NCBI GenBank assembly: GCA_903882935.1
Contig: CAIRZB010000046.1
Location: 1 to 64,000, forward strand
DNA from: an uncultured Parafilimonas sp.
GTDB taxonomy: Bacteria; Bacteroidota; Bacteroidia; Chitinophagales; Chitinophagaceae
Reading direction: 5' to 3'
DNA length: 64,000 bases
Both the position numbers and the translations under genes were made by a program. How positions within the stretch are numbered: the stretch's first letter is position 1; every line of letters starts with the position of its first letter. Positions 27,089 to 36,269 of the stretch are shown one piece after another. The notes below the pieces were generated by a model. It searched no databases. It saw only the letters and a program-made list of their open reading frames with translations, and had not been told where the DNA came from.

Positions 27089-27331
27089 GGCAGGTCTTCT
27101 GGCTTGCTCCCTGCAAACCGCCTTCCCATCACGCCGTTGGCGTAAAAGTGGCATTGTGGTTTGCAGCGGCGAAAACGTGAATCGTGAATCGTGAATCGTC
27201 AATCGTCAGTATTTTTAGGGTACGGTTTTCTTTACCACCCGTCTTTCTGACTTCCCGATTTGCTGACTAATGTTTTCGCCTAAAGAGCTTACAGCTACGG
27301 GGATAGCGCCGGTTTTGCACCGGACTTCCCT
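27089..27331 (-). promoter_or_regulatory. Cobalamin (B12) riboswitch with an enlarged peripheral stem
   Basis: On the minus strand the 5' conserved part at 27287-27330 reads GGGAAGTCCGGTGCAAAACC and continues GGCGCTATCCCCG and GTAGCTGTAAGC. The 3' conserved part has GCCACTTTTA (27143-27152), GGGAAGGCGG, and AGCCAGAAGACCTGCC at 27091-27106. This is the B12-element core. It controls the receptor gene 146 bases downstream. Between the two parts a perfect 9-bp stem (27168-27176 with 27272-27280, GGCGAAAAC/GTTTTCGCC) encloses 95 bases of repeat-rich sequence. No T-run terminator is evident before the ATG, so control may be at translation. Confidence 0.92.
27175..27209. repeat. Heptamer repeat (WTTCMCG type) inside the riboswitch
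   Basis: Read on the minus strand the units are ATTGACG, ATTCACG, ATTCACG, ATTCACG and then TTTTCGCC. They are in phase, 7 bases apart, and sit in the loop of the enlarged riboswitch stem. The same unit makes up the array at 36694-36868. Confidence 0.85.
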
Positions 27332-27439
27332 TTTAATTCGTTTCCCGCCGAAAGGGCGGGATTCAAAACCAATAGCAGGGCAAAAATAGGGGTAAAGGTT
27401 AAACAGAACAATTAATTATGGGGGATAGAACGCAGGGAA

Positions 27440-27682
27440 ACGCAGTGAATGGTGAGTGGCGTGAATCGTGAAACGTGAGACGTGAAACGGGAAACGTTCC
27501 GCCTTTACATTTTTATCGCTGTATTCAATATCGCTGAGGAATGATGAGAATAAAAAATTTAAAATCCATGCCATTCACGGCTCACCATTCCCCACTCAGC
27601 ATTGGCTTTTCACGTTTCACGATTGCCGTTTCCCGATTCACGATTCACGATTCACGTTTCACGCTTCCCGTTTCACGTCATT
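27440..27682. repeat. Two opposed heptamer arrays with an intervening segment
   Basis: Left block 27460-27497 reads GTGAATCGTGAAACG and similar units. Right block 27608-27679 reads the reverse complement type (TTTCACG, ATTCACG, TTTCCCG) in about ten units. The segments just inside, GAATGGTGAG near 27447 and CTCACCATTC near 27578, are also complementary. The whole could fold into a large imperfect hairpin. It lies between the symporter and the riboswitch, both on the minus strand, and overlaps the symporter stop codon. Confidence 0.8.
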
Positions 27683-28903
27683 CATCCAGTCTTTTCCTTC
27701 CATTATTCGCGCCACCATCATGCCGGCCACCGTGTCGCCGGTGGCGTTTAATACGGTGGCTATGGGGTCTACCAGGGTGCCGATAATCATTACCGCAGGC
27801 AACGCCTCCGGGGGGAAGCCATAGGCCGATATTACCAGCAGTTCGCCAATATAACCGCCGTTGGGTATGCCGCCTTCCACAATGCTCACCACCACGCTGA
27901 TGGCCAGCGCAATGCCAATGGTGTCAATTCCACTGAGTGGCTTATGGAACATGGCGAACACCACCACGATTTTTGTTACCGACGAGATGGCCGACCCATC
28001 CTTATGCAGGGGCGCGCCCAGCGGCACCACTAAGTTGCTGATATAGTCGGGCAGGCGCATTTTTTTTGCGGCGGCCAGGTTTGCGGGTATGGTGGCAATG
28101 CTGCTGCAGGTGCCGATGGCCGTGGCAGATGGCATAATATTGTTTTGCCAGTATAGTTTAACGCCTTTGTAACCACCCGCTAAAAAAGCATACAGGCTAA
28201 AAAATACGATGAAGTAAAAAAAACTCACCCCATGAAAAAGGGCCATGGCCTTGCCGTATGTGCCGAACAATTGCGGGCCGATGGTACCCACTTGGTAAGC
28301 AAAGTAAGCACCCAAGCCAACGGGCGCTATCTTCATAATGATGAGGAGCAGCTTGGTAAACACCTCGTTGCCCGAGTTGAGGAATTCTTTGAAGGCGCGG
28401 CCTTTTTCCCCGGCGTTTTGCACGGAAAAACCGATAAGCATGGAGAATATGATGAGGGCCAGCATGCTTTTGCGGGAGAGCAGTTCAAAAAAATCGCTGG
28501 TGGTTACCAGTTGGGTTATCTGGTCGCCCACGGCGGGCTTGGCCATATTGTCAACAAACTCCTGCCCGCCACCCATTTGCTGTTGTATGGGGAACACCCA
28601 GGCGGTAACCAAGGTGATGAACGCAGCAATAAGCTCGGTGCCTACAAATACACAAATCATAACGGTAATCAGCCGCCCAAAGTTGTGGGAGCGTTCAATG
28701 TTGGCGATGGCCGAGGCTATGGCAAAAAACACCAGCGGCACAATGGCTGTAAACAACAGGTTTAAAAAAATATTGCCGATGGGTTTTATCACCGCTATGC
28801 TGCTGCCGAATATTAACCCGGCGATGCTACCAATGATAAGCCCGGCAATCAGCAGCAATATGCCGCCGTAATGTTGTAAAAAACTGTTTTGTTGCTTTAC
28901 CAT
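27659..28903 (-). CDS. Dicarboxylate/amino acid:cation symporter (DAACS family)
   Basis: A 414-residue polytopic protein of normal family length. Motifs of the glutamate/C4-dicarboxylate symporters are present: I-F-L-N-L-L-F-T-A-I-V-P-L-V-F-F-A-I near residue 50, then A-T-A-I-G-T-C-S-S-I-A-T-I-P (the S-S-x-x-T-x-P substrate hairpin), P-L-G-A-P-L-H-K-D-G-S-A, and D-P-I-A-T-V-L-N-A-T-G-D near 390. It imports acidic amino acids or dicarboxylates with Na+ or H+. The last six residues (D-V-K-R-E-A) and the stop codon are written by a heptamer repeat, so the gene end has been overwritten or extended by the repeat. Confidence 0.93.
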   Translation of the reverse strand: MVKQQNSFLQHYGGILLLIAGLIIGSIAGLIFGSSIAVIKPIGNIFLNLLFTAIVPLVFFAIASAIANIERSHNFGRLITVMICVFVGTELIAAFITLVTAWVFPIQQQMGGGQEFVDNMAKPAVGDQITQLVTTSDFFELLSRKSMLALIIFSMLIGFSVQNAGEKGRAFKEFLNSGNEVFTKLLLIIMKIAPVGLGAYFAYQVGTIGPQLFGTYGKAMALFHGVSFFYFIVFFSLYAFLAGGYKGVKLYWQNNIMPSATAIGTCSSIATIPANLAAAKKMRLPDYISNLVVPLGAPLHKDGSAISSVTKIVVVFAMFHKPLSGIDTIGIALAISVVVSIVEGGIPNGGYIGELLVISAYGFPPEALPAVMIIGTLVDPIATVLNATGDTVAGMMVARIMEGKDWMNDVKREA

Positions 28904-28935
28904 AATGTGGGTGGGAAGATAGGAAAAACTACGGA

Positions 28936-28970
28936 ATGGTCATTGGGTCATTGGTCAATTAGTCATTGCG
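28936..28970. repeat. TCATTGG-type short repeat
   Basis: GGTCATTGGGTCATTGGTC continues with AATTAGTCATTGCG. TCATT recurs at 8-, 7- and 8-base steps. It lies just upstream of the symporter start and before the AT-rich DUF4241 gene. Confidence 0.65.
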
Positions 28971-29012
28971 AGATGGAAAAATTTTAATTTCAAACAATTG
29001 CAAATTAAATTT

Positions 29013-29654
29013 TTATCCCGGCCAGTCAATTAGCCCAAAATCAGTTACGAGCCTGCAAATGTTATTGTTAACATCATACCCTATATATGAAGCATATAAG
29101 CCGTCTCCCCAACCGGATGAAAACATGGCGACATTAAATCCATTCCTTTCCCATAAAAGCCATGACCAGGTATCCCTGTAGGTTTTTTCCATTTCGTCAA
29201 TTAATACCATGTAATTATCATCTTTTTCTATGTAGAATCCTTTGAATTCTTGCCCGGCAGAGGCATCCATAAATGACCCTGTGCCAGCATCTACACCATA
29301 ACCATAAATATCGCCGGGCTTTAATTCTTCAATGTTCTGCCCTTCATCCACAGCCATACTCCAACGCATAGGATTATTGTCAGAAAATTTAATTCTTGCA
29401 AAGCCCACCCGTTCATCATTGTTAATTTTCGCAACCGCTAATTCAATGGGGAACCGCCCTATTGGAAAGTCAACATTAAATGGCCCGTCCTCAGTATAAA
29501 GAAATGGGTCGCAAGCAACTATTTTACCGGTTGGCACATAAAGCTGGCCTATATCAACAATATAAAAATTGTAATTGCTAATTATATCCTTCCTGTATGG
29601 ATAGCCATCAATAAAAGCTGACTCCAAAAAGCTGGGGACATCAATATTTATCAT
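29013..29654 (-). CDS. DUF4241 family protein
   Basis: A 213-residue soluble protein. It has the DUF4241 landmarks: G-K-I-V-A-C-D-P-F near residue 43, F-P-I-E-L-A-V-A, a central Y-G-V-D-A-G-T-G-S-F-M-D, and the end S-G-W-G-D-G-L-Y-A-S-Y-I-G-Y-D followed by L-V-T-D-F-G. The molecular function is unknown to me. The gene is visibly more AT-rich than its neighbours and lies alone between two transporter genes, which fits acquisition by transfer. Confidence 0.85.
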   Translation of the reverse strand: MINIDVPSFLESAFIDGYPYRKDIISNYNFYIVDIGQLYVPTGKIVACDPFLYTEDGPFNVDFPIGRFPIELAVAKINNDERVGFARIKFSDNNPMRWSMAVDEGQNIEELKPGDIYGYGVDAGTGSFMDASAGQEFKGFYIEKDDNYMVLIDEMEKTYRDTWSWLLWERNGFNVAMFSSGWGDGLYASYIGYDVNNNICRLVTDFGLIDWPG

Positions 29655-29840
29655 CGGGTTGAAGTTTTAATGACGGTTTCTGGCCATTTTGCAAAATACA
29701 ATAAAGAAACACTGTTACTAAGATAATGCTTTGCGGGTTAATCAGTTCGCTCAATCGTCACATTACCACTTTTCATCCCCATTTCGCCAATTATCCTTAT
29801 TTTCCAGTTTTAAATCAACCAGCATACAACTTGCCATACT

Positions 29841-31214
29841 ATGGGCACAAAGCAAAAACTCAACCTGTTCGACTTTACAATGATTGTGGTGGGCCTGGTA
29901 ATAGGCATGGGCATATTCCGTACGGCGGCCACCTCGGCCAAGGCTGCCATCAACCCCTCGGTTTTTTTTGCCGCCTGGGTTGGCGGGGGCATCATCGCCC
30001 TTTGTGGTGCGCTTACCTATGCCGAAATTGGCAGCCGCTACCCGGTTATGGGCGGTTATTATAGGGTGTTTAGTTATGCGTACCACCCCAGTATTGCGTT
30101 TAGTATCAATTGCATCATCATCATCAGCAACGCGGCCTCGCTGGGCGGCGTAGCCTTAATAGGGGCAGGGTACATAAGCCATGTGTTTTTTAACCAGCCG
30201 GCCACCACAGTGGTGCAGTTTACATCCGTGGCTGCGGTGGCAATTTTTTATTGCGTTAACCTGGCCGGCCTAAAGCTGAGTGCCAAAACACAAAACGTAC
30301 TGATGGCCATAAAAATAGGCATGTTGCTGGTGTTGGTTGCCGCACTGTTTATGCCTGCCATATATTATACACCCCCCGCCCTAAAGGGGGCTGCGGAAAA
30401 CGGAGCGAATATTTTAGAACCCTTTAGTGCGCTGGGATGGATACAGAGTTTTGGTATTTGCCTAATAGCCGTGTCGTTTACTTATGGCGGGTACCAGCAC
30501 ACCATTAATTTTGGCAGTGAGGTTAACCAACCGCAAAAAAACATACCGCGTGGCATTTTTATGGGTATCGCCATCATCATAGTGCTGTACTTGCTGGTTA
30601 ACCTGTCGTATTATAAAATAATTGGTTTTACCGGTTTGCAAACCGGTACCGAAATTGCCTCGGCCGTGGTGGGGAAAATGTTTGGCCAGGCTGGTGCCAA
30701 TACGTTTTCGGCGTTGCTGTTTTTGTCGGTTCTAACCTACGTTAATGGCCAGTTGATGAGCAACCCCCGCATCATGCTGGCTATGAGCGAGGATGGGGTG
30801 CTGCCCGCGGTGTTCCAAAAAAAGTCGCAAAAAAGGGATGTATTGGTGGTATCGCTGACCGTGTTTGCAGCCATTTGCATCATCATCATATTTTTTGCCA
30901 ATACGTTTGACAAGATACTCAACTTTACCATTTTTCTTGACTCTATGGGCATGGCTGCTTCTGCCGCCAGCATTTTTTGGATACGTAAGCGCACCCGCCA
31001 CTTAAACGGTACCGGCATTTATACCATGCGTTTGTACCCGCTTCAACCCATTGTGTTCATTGCCGCCTATATGTTTGTGGCTGCCAGCATAGCAATACAA
31101 ACGCCAGATGCTGCCTATACTGCTTTGGCAGTGTTAGCCACTTGCATGGTGGTTTACTTTGCAGTAAAAGGCAGAGGAGGTAGCAAAGGGCCGGAAATAA
31201 CTAGTGCGCCATAA
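29841..31214 (+). CDS. APC-superfamily amino acid permease
   Basis: A 457-residue polytopic transporter with about 12 hydrophobic segments. The first membrane helix contains the unwound motif V-I-G-M-G-I-F, typical of APC carriers, followed by W-V-G-G-G-I-I-A-L-C-G-A-L-T-Y-A-E-I-G-S near residue 50. Loop M-G-G-Y-Y-R-V-F and helix 8 F-L-S-V-L-T-Y-V-N-G-Q-L-M-S-N-P-R also fit the family. Substrate cannot be told from sequence. It is divergent from the DUF4241 gene. Confidence 0.92.
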   Translation: MGTKQKLNLFDFTMIVVGLVIGMGIFRTAATSAKAAINPSVFFAAWVGGGIIALCGALTYAEIGSRYPVMGGYYRVFSYAYHPSIAFSINCIIIISNAASLGGVALIGAGYISHVFFNQPATTVVQFTSVAAVAIFYCVNLAGLKLSAKTQNVLMAIKIGMLLVLVAALFMPAIYYTPPALKGAAENGANILEPFSALGWIQSFGICLIAVSFTYGGYQHTINFGSEVNQPQKNIPRGIFMGIAIIIVLYLLVNLSYYKIIGFTGLQTGTEIASAVVGKMFGQAGANTFSALLFLSVLTYVNGQLMSNPRIMLAMSEDGVLPAVFQKKSQKRDVLVVSLTVFAAICIIIIFFANTFDKILNFTIFLDSMGMAASAASIFWIRKRTRHLNGTGIYTMRLYPLQPIVFIAAYMFVAASIAIQTPDAAYTALAVLATCMVVYFAVKGRGGSKGPEITSAP

Positions 31215-31403
31215 GACGAGTACTGGTAACAGGGGCTTTTTGCCAAGGAAACATTTTACATGTAAAATAACGTAGCGCATTCGGCCTAAATATAGCTGTA
31301 GCACCAACATTTAATTGAGGGCGCTTTTTCGATTAGTATACAAACCTCTGAAATTTAATACCAGCCGAGATAGTCGAAAAATATCTAATATGCATAAGTT
31401 TTC

Positions 31404-31411
31404 TATCTTCG
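31404..31411 (+). promoter_or_regulatory. -7-like element of the PAS kinase gene
   Basis: TATCTTCG, one mismatch to TAnnTTTG, 38 bases before the start codon at 31450. No -33 TTTG is seen at the ideal distance. Confidence 0.4.
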
Positions 31412-31449
31412 CGCAGCCAACAAGCAACGGAAAATTTTAGTAACTTATA

Positions 31450-32541
31450 ATGATTAACACGCTATTACCACAGAAACCAACCACTACTTTTGAAAATGCC
31501 GTTGCTGACAATATTTCGGCGATGCTGGCTTATTGGGATAATGGGTTGGTTTGCCGCTTTGCCAACGCTGCGTACCAAAAATGGTTTGGCAAAACCCGGG
31601 AGGAAATGGTAAACCGCATAACCATGCAGGAGTTGCTGGGCCAGTTGTTTAAGGAAAATTTACCTTATATAATGGGTGTGCTTGATGGCAAGGCCCAAAC
31701 GTTTGAGCGTACGATAGCTTTACCAAGCGGCGAAATAAGGTATTCGTTAGCCAATTATTTTCCTGATATGTCCGACGGCGAAGTGAAAGGTTTTTTTGTA
31801 CACGTTGCCGATGTAACGCCTATTAAACAACTGGAAAGGGAACTTTCGTTTACCAATCAACTTGTTGGGGAACAAAACACACGCTTACTAAATTTTGCCA
31901 ATACAGTTTCGCACAATTTTAAGTCGTATTCGGCAAATTTGGAGACGATGATCGAACTGCTTGATGCAGCCACCAGCGAGCAGGAGCGTGTTAAAATGAT
32001 TAACTACCTAAAGAAAATTTCAAAAGGGTTTAGCCAAACGGTGTACGATTTAAATGAAATTGCCAAAGCACAAAACCTGAGCACGGCAACACCAGAAAAA
32101 ATAAGCCTGCACGAATTTGTTGATAAATCGATAGAAATATTAAGGGTTCAAATTACCACAACTAATGCCGTCATAAACAACCTTGTAAACCCTGCAACAA
32201 CCATTTATGCCAACCCGGCATATATGGAAAGTATATTGCTTAATTTGTTGACGAATGCCATAAAATATAGGCACCCCGGGCGCACCCCCAATATTGACGT
32301 TACAGCGGCTGTAATTGCAGGGGAACTTGTGTTAACCATAAAAGACAATGGCCTTGGTATTGACATGAAAAAGTTTGGTAACCAGTTATTTGGGTTGTAC
32401 AAAACTTTTCATAAAAACACCGATGCAAATGGGGTTGGGCTATACATAGTTAAGTTTCAAGTGGAGGCAATGGGTGCCCGTATTACCGTAAACAGTGCGT
32501 TAGGCGAGGGCACAGCATTTAGCATTTATTTTAAAGTATAG
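31450..32541 (+). CDS. Cytoplasmic PAS-domain histidine kinase
   Basis: A 363-residue soluble sensor kinase. The PAS domain spans about 15-130 (C-R-F-A-N-A-A-Y-Q-K-W-F-G). The dimerisation helix has the phospho-acceptor in N-T-V-S-H-N-F-K-S-Y (His about 157), where most kinases have S-H-(D/E)-L-R-(S/T)-P, so the residue after His and the proline differ. The ATPase domain is complete: N box N-L-L-T-N-A-I-K-Y, G1 D-N-G-L-G-I-D, and G2 G-V-G-L-Y-I-V-K. No response regulator is adjacent. This variant H-box is common in Bacteroidota PAS kinases. Confidence 0.88.
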   Translation: MINTLLPQKPTTTFENAVADNISAMLAYWDNGLVCRFANAAYQKWFGKTREEMVNRITMQELLGQLFKENLPYIMGVLDGKAQTFERTIALPSGEIRYSLANYFPDMSDGEVKGFFVHVADVTPIKQLERELSFTNQLVGEQNTRLLNFANTVSHNFKSYSANLETMIELLDAATSEQERVKMINYLKKISKGFSQTVYDLNEIAKAQNLSTATPEKISLHEFVDKSIEILRVQITTTNAVINNLVNPATTIYANPAYMESILLNLLTNAIKYRHPGRTPNIDVTAAVIAGELVLTIKDNGLGIDMKKFGNQLFGLYKTFHKNTDANGVGLYIVKFQVEAMGARITVNSALGEGTAFSIYFKV

Positions 32542-32936
32542 TAAGATGCCGCACAAGCAACATTATGGGGTATTCGATTATGTATTTTATAGGGCCTGCG
32601 TCAATTGGTATTGGTCTCCGTTTGGCCTCTAAATATACATCTTAAAAATATTTGCCTGCAAACTTGCTGGTATCAAAGGCCTTTGGCTGACTGCTGAAAA
32701 ATTTCTTGGCCTTCATTAGGCTTTGTCAAAAAACAAAATAGATAGCATTTAAAAATACCACTGTAGTCAAACAGTTATTGGCTTGCTACCTAGCTAGGCC
32801 ATTAGCGCAAAAAAAATTGCGAAGTTGAAGGCTCTCCGCCAATTATTCCAAATGGCTAGTTTTCCCTCGCCATACAACAATATCAAAGGTTTTCCGCTAG
32901 TTTAAAGTGTAGCACTAAAGTATTTAATTAACCTTT
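32542..32936. other. Intergenic region without recognisable genes
   Basis: About 395 bases between the convergent kinase and porW genes. I see no gene, repeat or clear terminator hairpin. Confidence 0.5.
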
Positions 32937-35897
32937 CTAAAACTTGCCAGGCAGCACCTTTTGCAGCAGGGCTTTATAACCGGCAAGGTCTTTTGTTTGC
33001 TTCAGCACGTCAAGGTTGGCATTACTAATCATGCTGTAGGTATATTTATCGGTGGTAAGCCATGGTATAATACGCGTTGCGGTAATCGGGCGCGTTTTAT
33101 TTACATAATCCAAGGCGGCCGCCGCGTCTTTAAAAGGCCCGACTAATAAAATATTGTAACGGCCGTCTAACTTTATTTGGCTGGCCTTAATATGCAGGTT
33201 AAAGTTGTTGCTCGCATTAAAGCGGTTAAAGGCGTTGGCAGCCTCCCCGGCAAAAACCGGTGCCACACTATCCAATAAAATACTCACGTATTGCGTGTCT
33301 GCCGCCAAAAATTCGTAGGTTTTGTTAAGGGTTAATGCTGTGCGTGCAGTATCAAGCACGGTGGCTCTGGCCATTTGTACTGATGGTTTTGCCTGTACAC
33401 TGTCTGGCTTGGGTGTTGTTTTGTATTGAACCACTGCTTCATTAGGGGCAGTGGTAACGGGCATGGGGGCTTCGTCTTCCTCATACCGCTTTATTTCCAG
33501 CGAGGTTAGGTAGCTTTCTATCTCCTTGCGGCGGCGCAACACCGATGCCATGGTTTTGGCGCGCTCGGCCATGGGTGATGAAGGGTACATGCTGGCCAAG
33601 CTGTTCAGGCGGTTAATGGCCGCGCTGTCCTGCCGTTTGCTAACAAAATATATTGCTTCAATAAACAGTAACTGGGGTGTCCAATGGCTTTTGCCGTACA
33701 GGCTGTCTGCCTTGGCCTTTTGCTGCTTGGCTTGTTCAAAATTGCCGCTTATAAAAAGCTTGTAAATTTCATCGTATTTAATTGTGGCCGGGTCTGCGGC
33801 GTTATTCAAAACGGTCGGCCCTTTTTGTAGTAGGCCATTGTATTTGCCTTTGCCGTATTTGCTGTTCAGCGCGGCCTTTGCCGAATCTGCCAATCGCTTT
33901 TGCCCAGTTTTGTTGTAACAATAGTACAGATTGTACAATGCCTGTTCTTCATAGCTGCTCCCGGGTAGCCTGCTGTTTAGGCTGTCGTAATAATCAATGG
34001 CCACGGGGTAATCGTCCAGTTTGTCTTGAAAAGCATCGGCAACAGTAAAAAAACCCTTGCTAATTTTTTCATTGGAAGCTTTGAGTTTTTCAGGGGTTAC
34101 CGGCAGGTTTTTGTACAAAGCGGCGGAGGATGACGATGAAGTGCTGTCTGCCCCATCATTGGCTGCCTGCGCCTTGGCCAGGCTGTCTGCCACAGGGTCG
34201 GGCTTTTGCTTGGCCTGAGCCAGTGCCCGTTCAACGGCGGCTTGCCTGCGCCAATTATCCACATTGGGCCTGTTGCCCCACTGTGCCCTAAACGCATTAA
34301 ACCCCTGCCCCTTAAGTGCCTGGTTGTTAAAATACCATTCAGTGCCCCCACTGTTGGCAGCGGCAAAAAGGTCAGGCGCATTGCTTTGGCGTATAGCCGG
34401 GTTAACATAGTTGCTGTTGCTCTCGTCGTCTTTTAGCCCTTGCTGTTTACGCAACTGGCGTAATACCTTTTTAATAATCGCGTCCTGTTGTGCTTTTGGT
34501 AGCCGTGCTATGGCTTGTAAACTGTCTTGTGCCCTAATATCCAGTAGGTTTCGTGCAATAATTTTTAAAGCCTCTACCCGCTGCTTAAGGCGGGTTTTGT
34601 CATCGTCACTGGCAAGGTAGTTTGCTGCAACACTGTCATAAGCGTTATTCGCAGCAATAAAATCCCTGGTATCGTACTGCACATCGGCCAGCATCATAAA
34701 GCTGCGGCTTTTTTGTTGTGGGTTGTTTACCACGCCCGCAATGCTTTTTTGCAGGTATGTTTTTGTGGCCGGGTAGTCTTTTTTCTGTAACACTATTTGG
34801 GCGAGGGCAAAATAAATAATATCGCGGTAGTTGGCATACCTGTCTTTATGGGCCAGCTTAAGCAGGTTATTAATTTTTTGTTGCAAAAGCTCATCGGTTT
34901 TGTAGGCGTATGCATTAATGCTGTTAAGGTTGGCGTACACTTCCATCACTGGGTCAACTGAGTGTTCTGCGGCTTGGTTGTACCAATAAATGGCTGCAGA
35001 GTCGTTTTTGGCCAGTAAATGTAGTTGTGCTGTCAAAAATTCGCGGCGGGCCTTGGCCTGCCGGTCGCCGGCAATGGGTATGCACTGCCCCAAATGGGCG
35101 GCAGCACTGTCGTACAACTGCTGCTTATAAAACCAGTAGGCAAATGCTTCGTGCAGCTGCTCTTGTAACCGTGCGGGGAAGAAGGGGTCGTTATGCAGCA
35201 CTTCTAACATACCTGCGGCTTCTGTGTAGTGCCCTGCCTCAGTATAAACCTTTGCCTGCCATAGCATGGCATCGTTACGGCTGGGCGGCAGGCTGCTAAT
35301 CCGTTGCCATAAATTCCTGTCTTCCTTGGTTGAAATACTAAAAACCCCATTGCTGTTGCTGGTGTTGCTGCCAACGGGTGTATAATAATTTTCATCTTCC
35401 CGGGGCGAAAACGCATGGATGATGTATTGGAACACGTTTGCCGCCGAATCAAAGTTTTTTCGGTAAAAATATGCCTTACCCATAGTTAGGTATAGGTTAT
35501 CCACCCAGTCGTTCCTCAGGTCATGCAACAAAATGCCTGCATTGCATTTGTAGAAGACCGAATCCATGTCGGCGTCTTTGGCTGTGGCATCAATACTATA
35601 GTCATTAAAATTCAGCAGTTTGGTGTAGTCGTCCCGGTTAAGCAATTTGGCCCTGTCAACAATATCATTCAGCCGGTAGTTGGCGTTAAAATAATAATTG
35701 TAATGGGTTATCATGTTTTGAAAAAAGCGCCGCGGCTTCCTGAATTTTTTTTCGCCTGTTTTTTCTGACGTAAGGGTACGGTTTTGGTATTGTTTGGGCT
35801 TGTTAAGTTCTATGGTGGTACCGGGCTGGCAATACGCCATGCAAACCGAAAAGCAGAGTATTATGGTAAAAAAGCACCTTACGAAAGCATGGTTCAT
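32937..35897 (-). CDS. porW: PorW/SprE-like TPR protein of the type IX secretion system
   Basis: A 986-residue exported protein with a signal peptide (about 1-23; no clear lipobox). It has the characteristic N-terminal block F-F-Q-N-M-I-T-H-Y-N-Y-Y-F-N-A-N, D-D-Y-T-K-L-L, F-Y-K-C-N-A-G-I-L-L-H-D-L-R-N-D-W-V-D-N, followed by many TPR units. SprE/PorW proteins are needed for gliding motility and type IX secretion and link the membrane motor to the outer complex. A long linker (about 480-610) rich in Gln, Ala, Asp and Ser separates two TPR regions. The last 120 residues form a compact domain (H-I-K-A-S-Q-I-K-L-D-G-R-Y-N-I-L-L-V-G-P). No other por/gld genes are in the window. Confidence 0.88.
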   Translation of the reverse strand: MNHAFVRCFFTIILCFSVCMAYCQPGTTIELNKPKQYQNRTLTSEKTGEKKFRKPRRFFQNMITHYNYYFNANYRLNDIVDRAKLLNRDDYTKLLNFNDYSIDATAKDADMDSVFYKCNAGILLHDLRNDWVDNLYLTMGKAYFYRKNFDSAANVFQYIIHAFSPREDENYYTPVGSNTSNSNGVFSISTKEDRNLWQRISSLPPSRNDAMLWQAKVYTEAGHYTEAAGMLEVLHNDPFFPARLQEQLHEAFAYWFYKQQLYDSAAAHLGQCIPIAGDRQAKARREFLTAQLHLLAKNDSAAIYWYNQAAEHSVDPVMEVYANLNSINAYAYKTDELLQQKINNLLKLAHKDRYANYRDIIYFALAQIVLQKKDYPATKTYLQKSIAGVVNNPQQKSRSFMMLADVQYDTRDFIAANNAYDSVAANYLASDDDKTRLKQRVEALKIIARNLLDIRAQDSLQAIARLPKAQQDAIIKKVLRQLRKQQGLKDDESNSNYVNPAIRQSNAPDLFAAANSGGTEWYFNNQALKGQGFNAFRAQWGNRPNVDNWRRQAAVERALAQAKQKPDPVADSLAKAQAANDGADSTSSSSSAALYKNLPVTPEKLKASNEKISKGFFTVADAFQDKLDDYPVAIDYYDSLNSRLPGSSYEEQALYNLYYCYNKTGQKRLADSAKAALNSKYGKGKYNGLLQKGPTVLNNAADPATIKYDEIYKLFISGNFEQAKQQKAKADSLYGKSHWTPQLLFIEAIYFVSKRQDSAAINRLNSLASMYPSSPMAERAKTMASVLRRRKEIESYLTSLEIKRYEEDEAPMPVTTAPNEAVVQYKTTPKPDSVQAKPSVQMARATVLDTARTALTLNKTYEFLAADTQYVSILLDSVAPVFAGEAANAFNRFNASNNFNLHIKASQIKLDGRYNILLVGPFKDAAAALDYVNKTRPITATRIIPWLTTDKYTYSMISNANLDVLKQTKDLAGYKALLQKVLPGKF

Positions 35898-36269
35898 GCG
35901 GAAATATTCTATTTTAATAACAGAAAACCTATGTGAAATATTTTCTAAAATTACAGTTATTTTTAACTTACGGGCAGAAGTTACAAAAAGTTCATACCAC
36001 GGCAGGTTTTGTTGTTAAATTGGTTTGGCTGTTATAAGTGGAGTGGGTGTTTGAGAGTGCCACAATGCAATTTGTTTTGGGGCAGGGCATTTTGGCGGCT
36101 GTTACCCTTGCAGGGCATAAACTAAATGTAGTTAGTTTAAGCGTATCTATTCGGTTGTGGGTACACAACCGAGTGAAGCCGCACCGGATTTGGGTCTTCA
36201 CAAATCCACCAGGTTAATGGCATTGAGCTTACACTTTAAATGCTACCTTTACCAAGAATTGATGTTATT

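Noticed and set aside
26944-27132. Upstream extension of the TonB receptor frame through the riboswitch
   Set aside because: It would translate the conserved 3' half of the cobalamin riboswitch. The signal peptide starts at 26943.
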